From ZC4RG30 sp963777735 (GTDB taxonomy: Bacteria > Pseudomonadota > Gammaproteobacteria > Steroidobacterales > Steroidobacteraceae): a stretch of 64,000 nucleotides of DNA. This document shows positions 25,889-33,483 of this stretch, piece by piece; within the stretch, counting starts at the first letter, position 1, and every line of letters begins with the position of its first letter. Below the pieces are notes generated by a model, which did no database searches, was not told where the DNA came from, and saw only the letters and a list, made by a program, of their open reading frames with translations. The stretch lies in assembly GCA_963777735.1 (NCBI GenBank), contig CAVZRQ010000008.1, positions 1,736,001-1,800,000 of the forward strand, given 5' to 3'. A program made the position numbers and the translations under genes.

Positions 25889-27460
25889 ATGAACGTGAAC
25901 AGGAAACTGCGTCTCGGGACGCGTCGCTCCGCCTTGGCCTGGGTGCAGAGCAGTCAGGTGGCCGCGGCCTTGCGCGCTGCGCATCCTGGGCTGGAAGTCG
26001 AACTGATCGGCATCGAGACCCGTGGCGATGTGGTGCTCGACCGGCCGCTCTCGGCCATGGAAGGCAAGGAGTTCTTCACGGCCGAGATCGACATCGCGCT
26101 GCGCGAAGGGCGCGTGGATTTCACCGTGCACTCGCTGAAGGATCTCAGCCTCGAACGGCCGCCGGAGTTCGTGCTGGCCGCCGTGCCGAAGCGCGCGAAC
26201 CCGCGGGACATCGCCATCTTCGCACCCGATGTGCCGCAGCGTCTGGCGCAGGGTGCGGGCCTGCGCATCGGCACTTCCTCGCCGCGGCGTGCCGAACTGC
26301 TGCCTGCGTTCTTCGCGCAGGCGCTGCCGCATGCGGCGCGCAACAACATCACACTCGAAAGCCTGCGCGGCAATGTCGACGGCCGCCTGCGCCGGCTGCT
26401 GGAGCCGCGGAATTCAGAACGGCACCTCGATGGCATCGTGCTCGCGCTGGCGGGGCTGTCGCGGCTGTTCGCCGATACCACGACCGAACGTCAGGGCCAG
26501 CAACTGCTGCGCGAACTGCTGCAGCGTCTGCATCTGATGGTGCTGCCGCTCACCGATTCACCCGGTGCGCCCGGCCAGGGAGCGCTGGCCATCGAATGCC
26601 GCACGGAGGATGCCGCCACGCGCGCGCTGCTCGCGGCGCTGGAACATCCGGATACGCGCAGCGCCATCACACTCGAACGGCAGCTGCTCGCCGAACATGG
26701 CGGCGGCTGCCACCAGCGCTTCGGCGCGACCTTGCAGTGGCTGCCCGAACTCGGCGGCCTGCTGCAGATCGCCGGCAAGAGTTCGCAGAACGTCGATCTC
26801 GCCGAACGGCGTTTCCTGCCGCAGACCGATTTGCCGGAGCAGGCAGGGGCGTTGCAGGTCTGGGATGGCAGCACGGCCGAGCGCGCAGGCGCCACGCCGT
26901 TGCTGGATGCGGGTGCCTTGAGCGCAAGGCTGCGCGGCAACTCGGTATTTGTCGCGCACTCGCGCGCATTGCCTGCCGACGCAGCGCCGCTGCTCGCAGG
27001 AAGAACCGTGTGGACCTCCGGCACGAAGAGCTGGTTTGCGCTGGCCGCGCAGGGCATCTGGGTGCAGGGGTGCGCAGAAGGTCTGGGCGCCGAGACGGCC
27101 GCTGCGCTGGTGGCAGAACCGGTACTGCAGCTGCCACCGCTCGCGCACTGGAATGTGCTCACCCACAGCACCGCGCTGGAACCCTGGCAGGCCGGCAGCT
27201 GGGCCGGTGCGAATGTGGTGGCTACCTATGCGGTGTCCGACACCAGCCTGCCCCCATCGGCTGACCTTGCAACCGCCACGCATGTCTTCTGGAGCAGCAC
27301 CGCCCAGTTTGAACGCGGCCGGCAGCTGGTGAGCGCCAGCGTGCATCACGCCAGCGGCGCGGGCAAGACGGCAGAACACATCCGCAACGCGGGCGTGCGA
27401 AACTTCCGCGCCTTCCCTTCCGTGACAGAGTGGCGCAAATGGACAGCAAAGGCGCGTTGA
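25889..27460 (+). CDS. hemC: Hydroxymethylbilane synthase with HemD-like C-terminal half
   Basis: 523 residues; ordinary HemC is about 310. Residues 1-315 are porphobilinogen deaminase: KLRLGTRRSALAWVQS, HSLKD with catalytic Asp85, RIGTSSPRR and the cofactor cysteine Cys274 in HGGGCHQRFGA. Residues about 350-520 resemble uroporphyrinogen-III synthase, with VWTSGTKSWFALAAQGIWVQG, THVFWSSTAQF and HASGAGKTAEHIRNAG. One polypeptide could therefore make and cyclise hydroxymethylbilane. Fused HemC/D is known from Leptospira and is unusual in gammaproteobacteria. The 3' end overlaps the kinase gene. Confidence 0.85.
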   Translation: MNVNRKLRLGTRRSALAWVQSSQVAAALRAAHPGLEVELIGIETRGDVVLDRPLSAMEGKEFFTAEIDIALREGRVDFTVHSLKDLSLERPPEFVLAAVPKRANPRDIAIFAPDVPQRLAQGAGLRIGTSSPRRAELLPAFFAQALPHAARNNITLESLRGNVDGRLRRLLEPRNSERHLDGIVLALAGLSRLFADTTTERQGQQLLRELLQRLHLMVLPLTDSPGAPGQGALAIECRTEDAATRALLAALEHPDTRSAITLERQLLAEHGGGCHQRFGATLQWLPELGGLLQIAGKSSQNVDLAERRFLPQTDLPEQAGALQVWDGSTAERAGATPLLDAGALSARLRGNSVFVAHSRALPADAAPLLAGRTVWTSGTKSWFALAAQGIWVQGCAEGLGAETAAALVAEPVLQLPPLAHWNVLTHSTALEPWQAGSWAGANVVATYAVSDTSLPPSADLATATHVFWSSTAQFERGRQLVSASVHHASGAGKTAEHIRNAGVRNFRAFPSVTEWRKWTAKAR

Positions 27461-28392
27461 GCGTCAAACCGGTTCGCCAGTCGCGGCGCGTGGCGATACT
27501 CGCTGGCGTGTGGCTGCTCGTGATCCTGGTGCTGGGTATCTGGTGGGCATCCATCGTGCTGCACCAGTCCGAGCGCATCGCAGAACTGAGCCTGCGCGCC
27601 GGCCTTCCCGAAGCCGAGGCGCTGGCCGAACTCGCGCGCACCCAGCGCATGCTGCAGTGGGAGTCGGGCACCTTCCTCGTGCTGCTGCTGACTTTGTCCG
27701 GGGCGCTGTTCTGGTACTACCGGCGCGACATGCAGCGCGCACGCGGCACCCAGGCATTCTTCGCCGCGCTCACCCATGAACTGCGCACACCCCTGACCAG
27801 CGTGCGCCTGCAGACCGAAGCCATCGCCGCCGGTGAGCCCACGCAGGAACTGATCGAACGGCTGCTGGCCGACACGCATCGCCTCGAATCGCAGATCGAC
27901 AAGACACTGGAACTGGCGCGACTGGAAGGCGGCGGCTCGCTGGCCGAACAGGCCATCCGGCTGGATGCCTGGCTGGAGCGCGTGCTGATTGGCATCGTGG
28001 CGCAGGAAGGCGAAGGCGCCGAGCTGAGTGTGGTGGTGGATCCCAACCTGCCGCCGGTGCATGGCGATACCGCTGCGCTGCAGCTGATCCTGCGCAATCT
28101 GGTCGAGAACTCATTGCGGCATGGCGATCGCGAGCTGATTCACATCGATGTGCAGGCTTCTGCTGCGGGCAATGGTGTCACGCTGCACTATCGCGATGAT
28201 GGCCGTGGCTTCGAGGGCGAACCTGCGGGCCTGGGTCGCCTGTTCCTGCGGGGTGGCGCCTCGCGGGGCACGGGCGTGGGCCTGTACCTGGTGCGGGTGC
28301 TGATGGATCGCATGGGCGGCAGCGTGCAGTTCGCGCATGCAGAAGGTGGCGGCTTCGCGGCCACCCTGCATTTCCAGCGCAGCCCGGGCTGA
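27439..28392 (+). CDS. Sensor histidine kinase in the heme operon (HemK-like)
   Basis: 317 residues from ATG 27439 (a GTG at 27430 is possible), inside the end of hemC. Two membrane helices (about 18-40 and 78-95) flank a short external loop of roughly 38 residues, too small for a classic sensor domain, so membrane or partner sensing is likely. The H-box is FFAALTHELRTPLTSV with His113; the N-box LRNLVENSLRHG, the G1 box DDGRGF and the G2 box GTGVGLYLV follow. Its partner regulator is encoded 14 bases downstream. Position suggests it senses heme or iron status. Confidence 0.85.
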   Translation: MDSKGALSVKPVRQSRRVAILAGVWLLVILVLGIWWASIVLHQSERIAELSLRAGLPEAEALAELARTQRMLQWESGTFLVLLLTLSGALFWYYRRDMQRARGTQAFFAALTHELRTPLTSVRLQTEAIAAGEPTQELIERLLADTHRLESQIDKTLELARLEGGGSLAEQAIRLDAWLERVLIGIVAQEGEGAELSVVVDPNLPPVHGDTAALQLILRNLVENSLRHGDRELIHIDVQASAAGNGVTLHYRDDGRGFEGEPAGLGRLFLRGGASRGTGVGLYLVRVLMDRMGGSVQFAHAEGGGFAATLHFQRSPG

Positions 28393-28406
28393 ATCGGGCA
28401 CTGCCG

Positions 28407-29111
28407 ATGATTGCGCCTGCACTGCTGCTGGTCGAAGACGATCCCAATGTCGCGGGCACGCTGGCTTCGCGGCTTACCGGCGAAGGCTTTGCGGTAACCC
28501 GAGCGGGCAGCGTGCGCGCCGCGCGCGAGGCCATCCAGCAGCATGTGTTCGCGGCGGCAGTGCTCGATGTGGGCCTGCCGGATGGCAATGGTTTTGAAGT
28601 GGCGAAACACCTGCGTGAGACGAGCCCCGGCACGGCCATGCTGTTCCTGACCGCCTATGGCACGCCGGAAGATCGCATCCACGGGCTGGAACTCGGCGCC
28701 GACGATTACATGACCAAGCCCTTCGCCTTCCGCGAGCTGCTGCTGCGCATCCAGAACATGCTGAAGCGCGCGGGCGACATCGCGCAGCGCAGCGCGACCG
28801 TGGCAGGGCCAGTGCGCATCGGCATTGCGACGGTGGATTTCGACCGCTTCACGGCAGCCAGTGGCGACATCGTGCATCGGCTCACCCACAAGGAATGCGC
28901 CGTGCTGAAGTTGCTGGTCGATCAGGCCGGCAAGGCCGTCAGCCGCGACGAAATCCTCAGTCGAGCCTGGGCGCCGGACGAATTTCCCACCGAACGCACC
29001 GTCGACAATTTCATCCTGCGCCTGCGCAAGCTCGTCGAGCGCGACCCCGCAGATCCCCGCACCATCCGCAGCATCCGCGGCGTGGGCTATCAACTCGAGA
29101 CCGACTCATGA
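28407..29111 (+). CDS. OmpR/PhoB-type response regulator (HemR-like)
   Basis: 234 residues. The receiver domain has acidic pair ED-D at 10-12, phosphorylation site Asp54 in VLDVGLPDG, and Lys in DDYMTKPFAF. The winged-helix domain (about 140-232) ends VDNFILRLRKLVERDP and IRGVGYQLE. The stop overlaps the hemE start (ATGA). Tandem-repeat binding expected of this family fits the TGACT-N6-TGACA site upstream of hemA. It likely adjusts heme synthesis, and perhaps heme breakdown genes elsewhere. Confidence 0.87.
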   Translation: MIAPALLLVEDDPNVAGTLASRLTGEGFAVTRAGSVRAAREAIQQHVFAAAVLDVGLPDGNGFEVAKHLRETSPGTAMLFLTAYGTPEDRIHGLELGADDYMTKPFAFRELLLRIQNMLKRAGDIAQRSATVAGPVRIGIATVDFDRFTAASGDIVHRLTHKECAVLKLLVDQAGKAVSRDEILSRAWAPDEFPTERTVDNFILRLRKLVERDPADPRTIRSIRGVGYQLETDS

Positions 29112-30148
29112 CTGAAACGCTGCTTTCCGCCGCCATCCACCGACGCAACGACGCTCGCCCACCCGTATGGATGATGCGCCAGGCGGGTCGCTACCACTCG
29201 CACTATCAATCGCTGAAGCGTTACAACGATTTCATCAGCCTGTGCAAGGTGCCCGAGCTCGCAGCAGAAACCGCGCTCGGTCCCATCCACGATTTCAATT
29301 TCGATGCAGCCATCCTGTTCTCGGATCTGCTGTTCCCGCTGGAAGCCATGGGCACCGGCCTGCGCTACGACCCGGGCCCGAAGCTCGATTTCCATGTGCG
29401 TACCGTGGCCGATGTGACAAAGCTCAAAGGCGGTGCGGAACAGGCTGGCTTCATGCAGTTCCAGGCCGATGCCATGAAGCTCACGCGCGCCCGCCTGCGC
29501 GGCGACAAGGGTTTGATCGGCTTCGTCGGCGGCCCATTCACTCTTTATGTTTACGCCGCTGCAGGCTCGCACGAAGCGGCACAGGCTGCATTGCCCGGGC
29601 TCACCAATGGCGTATACGAGGCCTTCAACGCGAAGCTGCTCGATCTGCTCGCCGCCAACATGGCGCTGCAGTCGCGCGCGGGCGCGGAATGCGTCGCGCT
29701 GTTCGACACCGCCGCCGGCGAGATCGATGCCGACACCTACGGCAAACACGTGGTGCCGGTGCTGGCCGATGTGCTGGCGCGCTTCCGCAAACTGGATGCG
29801 ACGACGCCCGTCATCTACTACTCGCGCGGCACGGGCCCTGCGTACTGGGACCAGCTGCAGGATCTGCCCTTCCAGTGCCTCGGCATCGACTGGCGGCACG
29901 ACATCGGCGAAGTGCTGAGTCGCTATGGCAATCGCTGGGCCATCCAGGGCAATGTCGATCCGGAGTGGCTGCACCTGCCCTACGATGAACTGGAAAGCCG
30001 CCTGCGCGAGTATTTCGGTCGCGTGAAGGCATTGCCGGCCGCGCTGCGCCGCGGCTGGATCTGCGGCCTCGGCCACGGCATCCTGCAACGGACTCCCGAG
30101 GCCAATGTGCGTCGCTTCGTGACGCTGCAGCGGGAGCTGTTCGGTTGA
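29108..30148 (+). CDS. hemE: Uroporphyrinogen decarboxylase
   Basis: 346 residues, normal family length. It removes four carboxyl groups from uroporphyrinogen III to give coproporphyrinogen III. Signature PPVWMMRQAGRY (substrate arginine at about 24), catalytic aspartate in ILFSDLLFP (Asp73), GFVGGPFTLYVYA and GNVDP are all present. ATG 29108 overlaps the regulator stop. Its own stop overlaps a TTG start of hemN, so translation is coupled through the block. Confidence 0.93.
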   Translation: MTETLLSAAIHRRNDARPPVWMMRQAGRYHSHYQSLKRYNDFISLCKVPELAAETALGPIHDFNFDAAILFSDLLFPLEAMGTGLRYDPGPKLDFHVRTVADVTKLKGGAEQAGFMQFQADAMKLTRARLRGDKGLIGFVGGPFTLYVYAAAGSHEAAQAALPGLTNGVYEAFNAKLLDLLAANMALQSRAGAECVALFDTAAGEIDADTYGKHVVPVLADVLARFRKLDATTPVIYYSRGTGPAYWDQLQDLPFQCLGIDWRHDIGEVLSRYGNRWAIQGNVDPEWLHLPYDELESRLREYFGRVKALPAALRRGWICGLGHGILQRTPEANVRRFVTLQRELFG

Positions 30149-31479
30149 TCAGCATCCCGCCGGGGTTGCTGGACAGGCACAGCCTGCCCGGCCCCCGGTA
30201 CACGAGTTATCCCACGGTGATGCACTGGGGTGCGGCACCGGAAGAACTCGACTGGATCGCAGGCCTCGCCGAAGTGCTGCAGAAGCCCGCATCGCGCTGC
30301 GGCATCTATCTGCATGTGCCCTTCTGCCAGTCGCTGTGCACCTTCTGCGGCTGCAACATGCGACTGGCGCGCAATCACGCGCTGGCCGGGCCCTATGTCA
30401 CGACGGTTCTGCAGGAGTTTGCGCTGTATCGGCAGCGACTCGCGTTCGCGCCACTGAACCTGGGTGAACTGCATCTGGGCGGAGGTTCACCCACCTACCT
30501 GCCATCCGATGCGCTCGACCGGCTGCTGGACGGCATCCTGCAGCATTGCCGCATTGGTGCGGCGGCAGATCTCGCGATCGAAGTCGACCCGCGCAACACC
30601 ACCCGCGAGCAGCTGCTGGTATTGCAGCGGCATGGCTTCCATCGCCTCAGCATCGGCGTGCAGGATTTCGATGCGCGGGTGCTGGAGATCGTGAACCGCG
30701 TGCAGACCGAGGACGAGGTGCGACGGCTGGTCGACATGGCGCGCGAGCTGGGATTCACGAGCCTGTCATTCGATCTGATCCATGGGCTGCCCCTGCAGAC
30801 GGCAGACAGCCTGCGCGCCACCTTCGACATCGTCGACCGCCTGCAGCCGGATCGCATCTCCTTCCTGCCCTACGCGCATGTGCCGTGGATCAAGCAGAGC
30901 CAGCGCCGCTACACCGAGGCAGACCTGCCGGAGTCCAGCACCCGCCAGCAGCTCTATGTGCTGGGTCGCGAACGCATGGGCGCTGCCGGCATGGTGGAAA
31001 TTGGCATGGATCAGTACGCGCGCCGCGAGGATGCGCTGGCTGTGGCGCTGCGCGCCGATTCGCTGTCGCGCAATTTCATGGGCTTTTCCGCAAGCAGGAC
31101 GGATGCGCTCATCGGGCTCGGCGTCTCCGCCATTGGCGACAACCGCCGCGCCTATGCGCAGAACGAGAAGAACCTGCAGCAGTACGAAAATCGCGTGCTG
31201 GCTGGCAACCTGCCGCTGCAGCGCGGGCAGATACTCTGCGGCGAAGATCTGCGCATCCGCGAACTGCTGTGGAACCTGCTGACCACCTCGCGCACCACGT
31301 TGACGGCTGAAGATCTGGCGGCGCACTGGTGGCCGGAAACACACACCGCGCTGCAGGACCTGCAGCGGGATGGGCTGCTGCAACTCACCGATGGCGCCAT
31401 CCAGGTCACGAAGCTGGGGCGCGCCTTCCTGCGCCAGATCGGCGTGGCATTCGACCGGTACCTGCGCCAGACTCCTTGA
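30145..31479 (+). CDS. hemN: Oxygen-independent coproporphyrinogen III dehydrogenase
   Basis: 444 residues, a radical SAM enzyme that oxidatively decarboxylates coproporphyrinogen III without oxygen. The N-terminus GPRYTSYPT and the cluster motif YLHVPFCQSLCTFCGC (Cys61, Cys65, Cys68) mark true HemN rather than HemW-type proteins. GGGSPTYL, EVDPRN and SIGVQDFD follow. A TTG start (30145) overlaps the hemE stop; no better start exists nearby. Using HemN rather than HemF fits a facultative or microaerobic life, as does the nitric oxide reductase relic. Confidence 0.9.
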   Translation: MISIPPGLLDRHSLPGPRYTSYPTVMHWGAAPEELDWIAGLAEVLQKPASRCGIYLHVPFCQSLCTFCGCNMRLARNHALAGPYVTTVLQEFALYRQRLAFAPLNLGELHLGGGSPTYLPSDALDRLLDGILQHCRIGAAADLAIEVDPRNTTREQLLVLQRHGFHRLSIGVQDFDARVLEIVNRVQTEDEVRRLVDMARELGFTSLSFDLIHGLPLQTADSLRATFDIVDRLQPDRISFLPYAHVPWIKQSQRRYTEADLPESSTRQQLYVLGRERMGAAGMVEIGMDQYARREDALAVALRADSLSRNFMGFSASRTDALIGLGVSAIGDNRRAYAQNEKNLQQYENRVLAGNLPLQRGQILCGEDLRIRELLWNLLTTSRTTLTAEDLAAHWWPETHTALQDLQRDGLLQLTDGAIQVTKLGRAFLRQIGVAFDRYLRQTP

Positions 31480-31483
31480 ATCC

Positions 31484-32383
31484 ATGCGCAGCTCCCCCTC
31501 GCCCGCCCGCATCTTCCTCGCGTTCGTGCTGGTGCTGCTCGGGGCCATGCTGTTTGCCGCCATCGCGAGCCCGTGGGTGCAGTGGTTGCTGGCACCCATC
31601 AATGAGTTTCCGCTGCACCGCGTATTCAGCCGGCTGACCATGCTGGGAGTCATCGCCTGCACAACCTGGCTGCTGATCCGGCACCGCCTGGCGCAGCGCG
31701 AACTGCTGGGATTCCACCGCCCCTGGGCGCAGTTCCTGCAACGGCTGCTGCGGGGATGGCTGGCGGGCCTGACCCTCATGACGCTGGCACTGGTGCCGCT
31801 GTTCCTGCTCGATCTGCGTGTGTGGGGCCCGCGATTTCCTGCTGATTCCGCGGCGCTGCTGGCGCTGGTGCTGAAGGGGATTGGCAGCGGACTGCTGGTG
31901 GCGCTGATCGAGGAGACCTTCTTTCGCGGCGCGCTGCAGGGCGCCCTGCAGCGTCAGGGCGCAACCCGCTGGGCGCTGTTTGCCGTGCCCCTGCTGTACA
32001 GCGCCGTGCATTTTCTCGGGCGCGCCACCAGCGTGCCTTTCGATGAGGTCCATGCCCTCAGCGGTTTTACCGCCTGGCGGGGGTTCTTCACTTCGTTTGC
32101 CGAGCCGCTGCGGATTCTCGATGCCTTTGTCGCACTGTATTTCGTGGGCCTGCTGCTGGCGCTGGTGCGGCAGCGCTGGGGAGATCTCGCCGGCTGCATC
32201 GGCCTGCATGCCGGCTTTGTCGCAGTCATCACTGTTTTTCGCCGGATTTCCGTGCCAGCAACCGACAGCAGCTGGACGTTCCTGGTCGGCTCCTTTGATG
32301 GCCTGCTGGGCATCTGGATCGCGGCGCTCACGGCTATAGTGTGCATCGCAGTAGCACGAGGTATCGCATGGCGTTCCGCTTGA
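31484..32383 (+). CDS. CPBP-family intramembrane protease
   Basis: 299 residues, about eight membrane helices. The CPBP (CAAX protease/bacteriocin-processing, Abi) signature is complete: EETFFRG with Glu143 and Glu144, a second motif with YSAVHFLGR, and a later GLHAGFVAVIT histidine. It starts 4 bases after hemN and overlaps the methyltransferase gene, so it is part of the heme transcript. Its target is unknown; processing of a membrane protein tied to heme status is a guess. Confidence 0.85.
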   Translation: MRSSPSPARIFLAFVLVLLGAMLFAAIASPWVQWLLAPINEFPLHRVFSRLTMLGVIACTTWLLIRHRLAQRELLGFHRPWAQFLQRLLRGWLAGLTLMTLALVPLFLLDLRVWGPRFPADSAALLALVLKGIGSGLLVALIEETFFRGALQGALQRQGATRWALFAVPLLYSAVHFLGRATSVPFDEVHALSGFTAWRGFFTSFAEPLRILDAFVALYFVGLLLALVRQRWGDLAGCIGLHAGFVAVITVFRRISVPATDSSWTFLVGSFDGLLGIWIAALTAIVCIAVARGIAWRSA

Positions 32384-33051
32384 ATGAAGTAATCCCCTGG
32401 GGCAGGAACCTGGCCGAATACTGCGCCATGTTCGACCTCAGCCCGGCCGATCGCCAGCTGTCGATCCTGGGTGTGGGCGATGGGCCGGCTTCGTTCAATG
32501 TCGAGGGCACGGCGCAGGGCATGCGCATCGTCTCCGTCGATCCGCTGTATCAATGCCGCGCCAGCGAGATCCGCGAGCGCATCGATGCCACCGCCCGCGA
32601 TGTGGCCGCGCAGCTGCGCGGCAATCGCGACCACTATGTCTGGAGCCACTTCGCGGATGTCGACGATCTCATCGCCGCGCGGCTCGCCGCCATGGAACAG
32701 TTCATCGCCGACTACGAAACCGGCATTGCGCAGGGGCGCTATGTCACCGGCAGCGCAACCGAACTGCCCTTCCACGACAACTGCTACGACCTCGCGCTGT
32801 GCTCGCATCTGCTGTTTCTCTACAGCGAACAGCACAACCTCGCCTTCCACCTGCAGGCGCTGCGCGAACTCACGCGCGTGGCGGAGGAAGTGCGGATCTT
32901 CCCGTTGCTGGAGCTCGATGGCGTGGAATCCCGCCACCTGAAGGCGGTGATGATGGCGCTGCCTCGCATGGGCCTGGTGGCCGAGAAGGTGCGGGTGCCT
33001 TACGAGTTCCAGCGTGGCGCCAACCAGATGCTGCGCATCAGAAGGGCTTGA
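32368..33051 (+). CDS. SAM-dependent methyltransferase-like protein, last gene of the heme operon
   Basis: 227 residues from ATG 32368 with GAGG upstream; it overlaps the protease gene. Motif I is LSILGVGDGPASFN, followed by VSVDPLY, ATELPFHDNCYDLALCSHLLFLY and a long RVAEEVRIFPLLEL strand, consistent with a class I methyltransferase fold. No substrate is evident. The 3' end overlaps hemJ on the other strand by 14 bases. Confidence 0.75.
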   Translation: MAFRLNEVIPWGRNLAEYCAMFDLSPADRQLSILGVGDGPASFNVEGTAQGMRIVSVDPLYQCRASEIRERIDATARDVAAQLRGNRDHYVWSHFADVDDLIAARLAAMEQFIADYETGIAQGRYVTGSATELPFHDNCYDLALCSHLLFLYSEQHNLAFHLQALRELTRVAEEVRIFPLLELDGVESRHLKAVMMALPRMGLVAEKVRVPYEFQRGANQMLRIRRA

Positions 33052-33466
33052 AGACCACCAGCGCCAGGATCGGCAGCAGGATGAAGACGGGCATTTCGTT
33101 GTACCAGCGCAGCGTGGTGGCGCTCGGCAACCGGCCACCGGACTGCATGCGCTTCATGTAGACCCGCATCGAGATGTGGTACGCGATCAGCAGAACCACG
33201 AAGGCGAGCTTGGCGTGCAGCCAGCCGCCACCGAAGCCCATGCCCAGCCACAACCACAGACCCGAGGCCAGGGCCAGCACGGCCATCATGCTGGTGAAGT
33301 GATACAGGCGTCTGGCCATCACCTGCAGGCGCCGCACATCTTCACCGGCCGCACCGCCTTCCACGAAGTGCACCAGGATGCGCGGCAGATAGAAGATCCC
33401 CGCCATCCACGAAATGATGAAGAACAGGTGGATGACCTTGGAGGAGTAGTAGAGGGTGGGGCTCAT
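33038..33466 (-). CDS. hemJ: Protoporphyrinogen IX oxidase, HemJ type
   Basis: 142 residues, four membrane helices. HemJ hallmarks: KVIHLFFIISWMAGIFYLPR with His13, RRLYHFTSM, WLHAKLAFVVLL with His84 and Lys86, and a C-terminal YNEMPVFILLPILALVVFKP. HemJ carries out the penultimate step of heme synthesis. It lies 17 bases downstream of hrpB on the same strand and convergent to the heme operon, so it is close to but not within that transcript. Confidence 0.9.
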   Translation of the reverse strand: MSPTLYYSSKVIHLFFIISWMAGIFYLPRILVHFVEGGAAGEDVRRLQVMARRLYHFTSMMAVLALASGLWLWLGMGFGGGWLHAKLAFVVLLIAYHISMRVYMKRMQSGGRLPSATTLRWYNEMPVFILLPILALVVFKPF

Positions 33467-33483
33467 GGTGCAAGTCTAGCTGA

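Noticed and set aside
25567..27264. 565-codon frame overlapping hemA and hemC
   Set aside because: Arg/Ala-rich with no motif; hemA and hemC cover the region with clear catalytic signatures.
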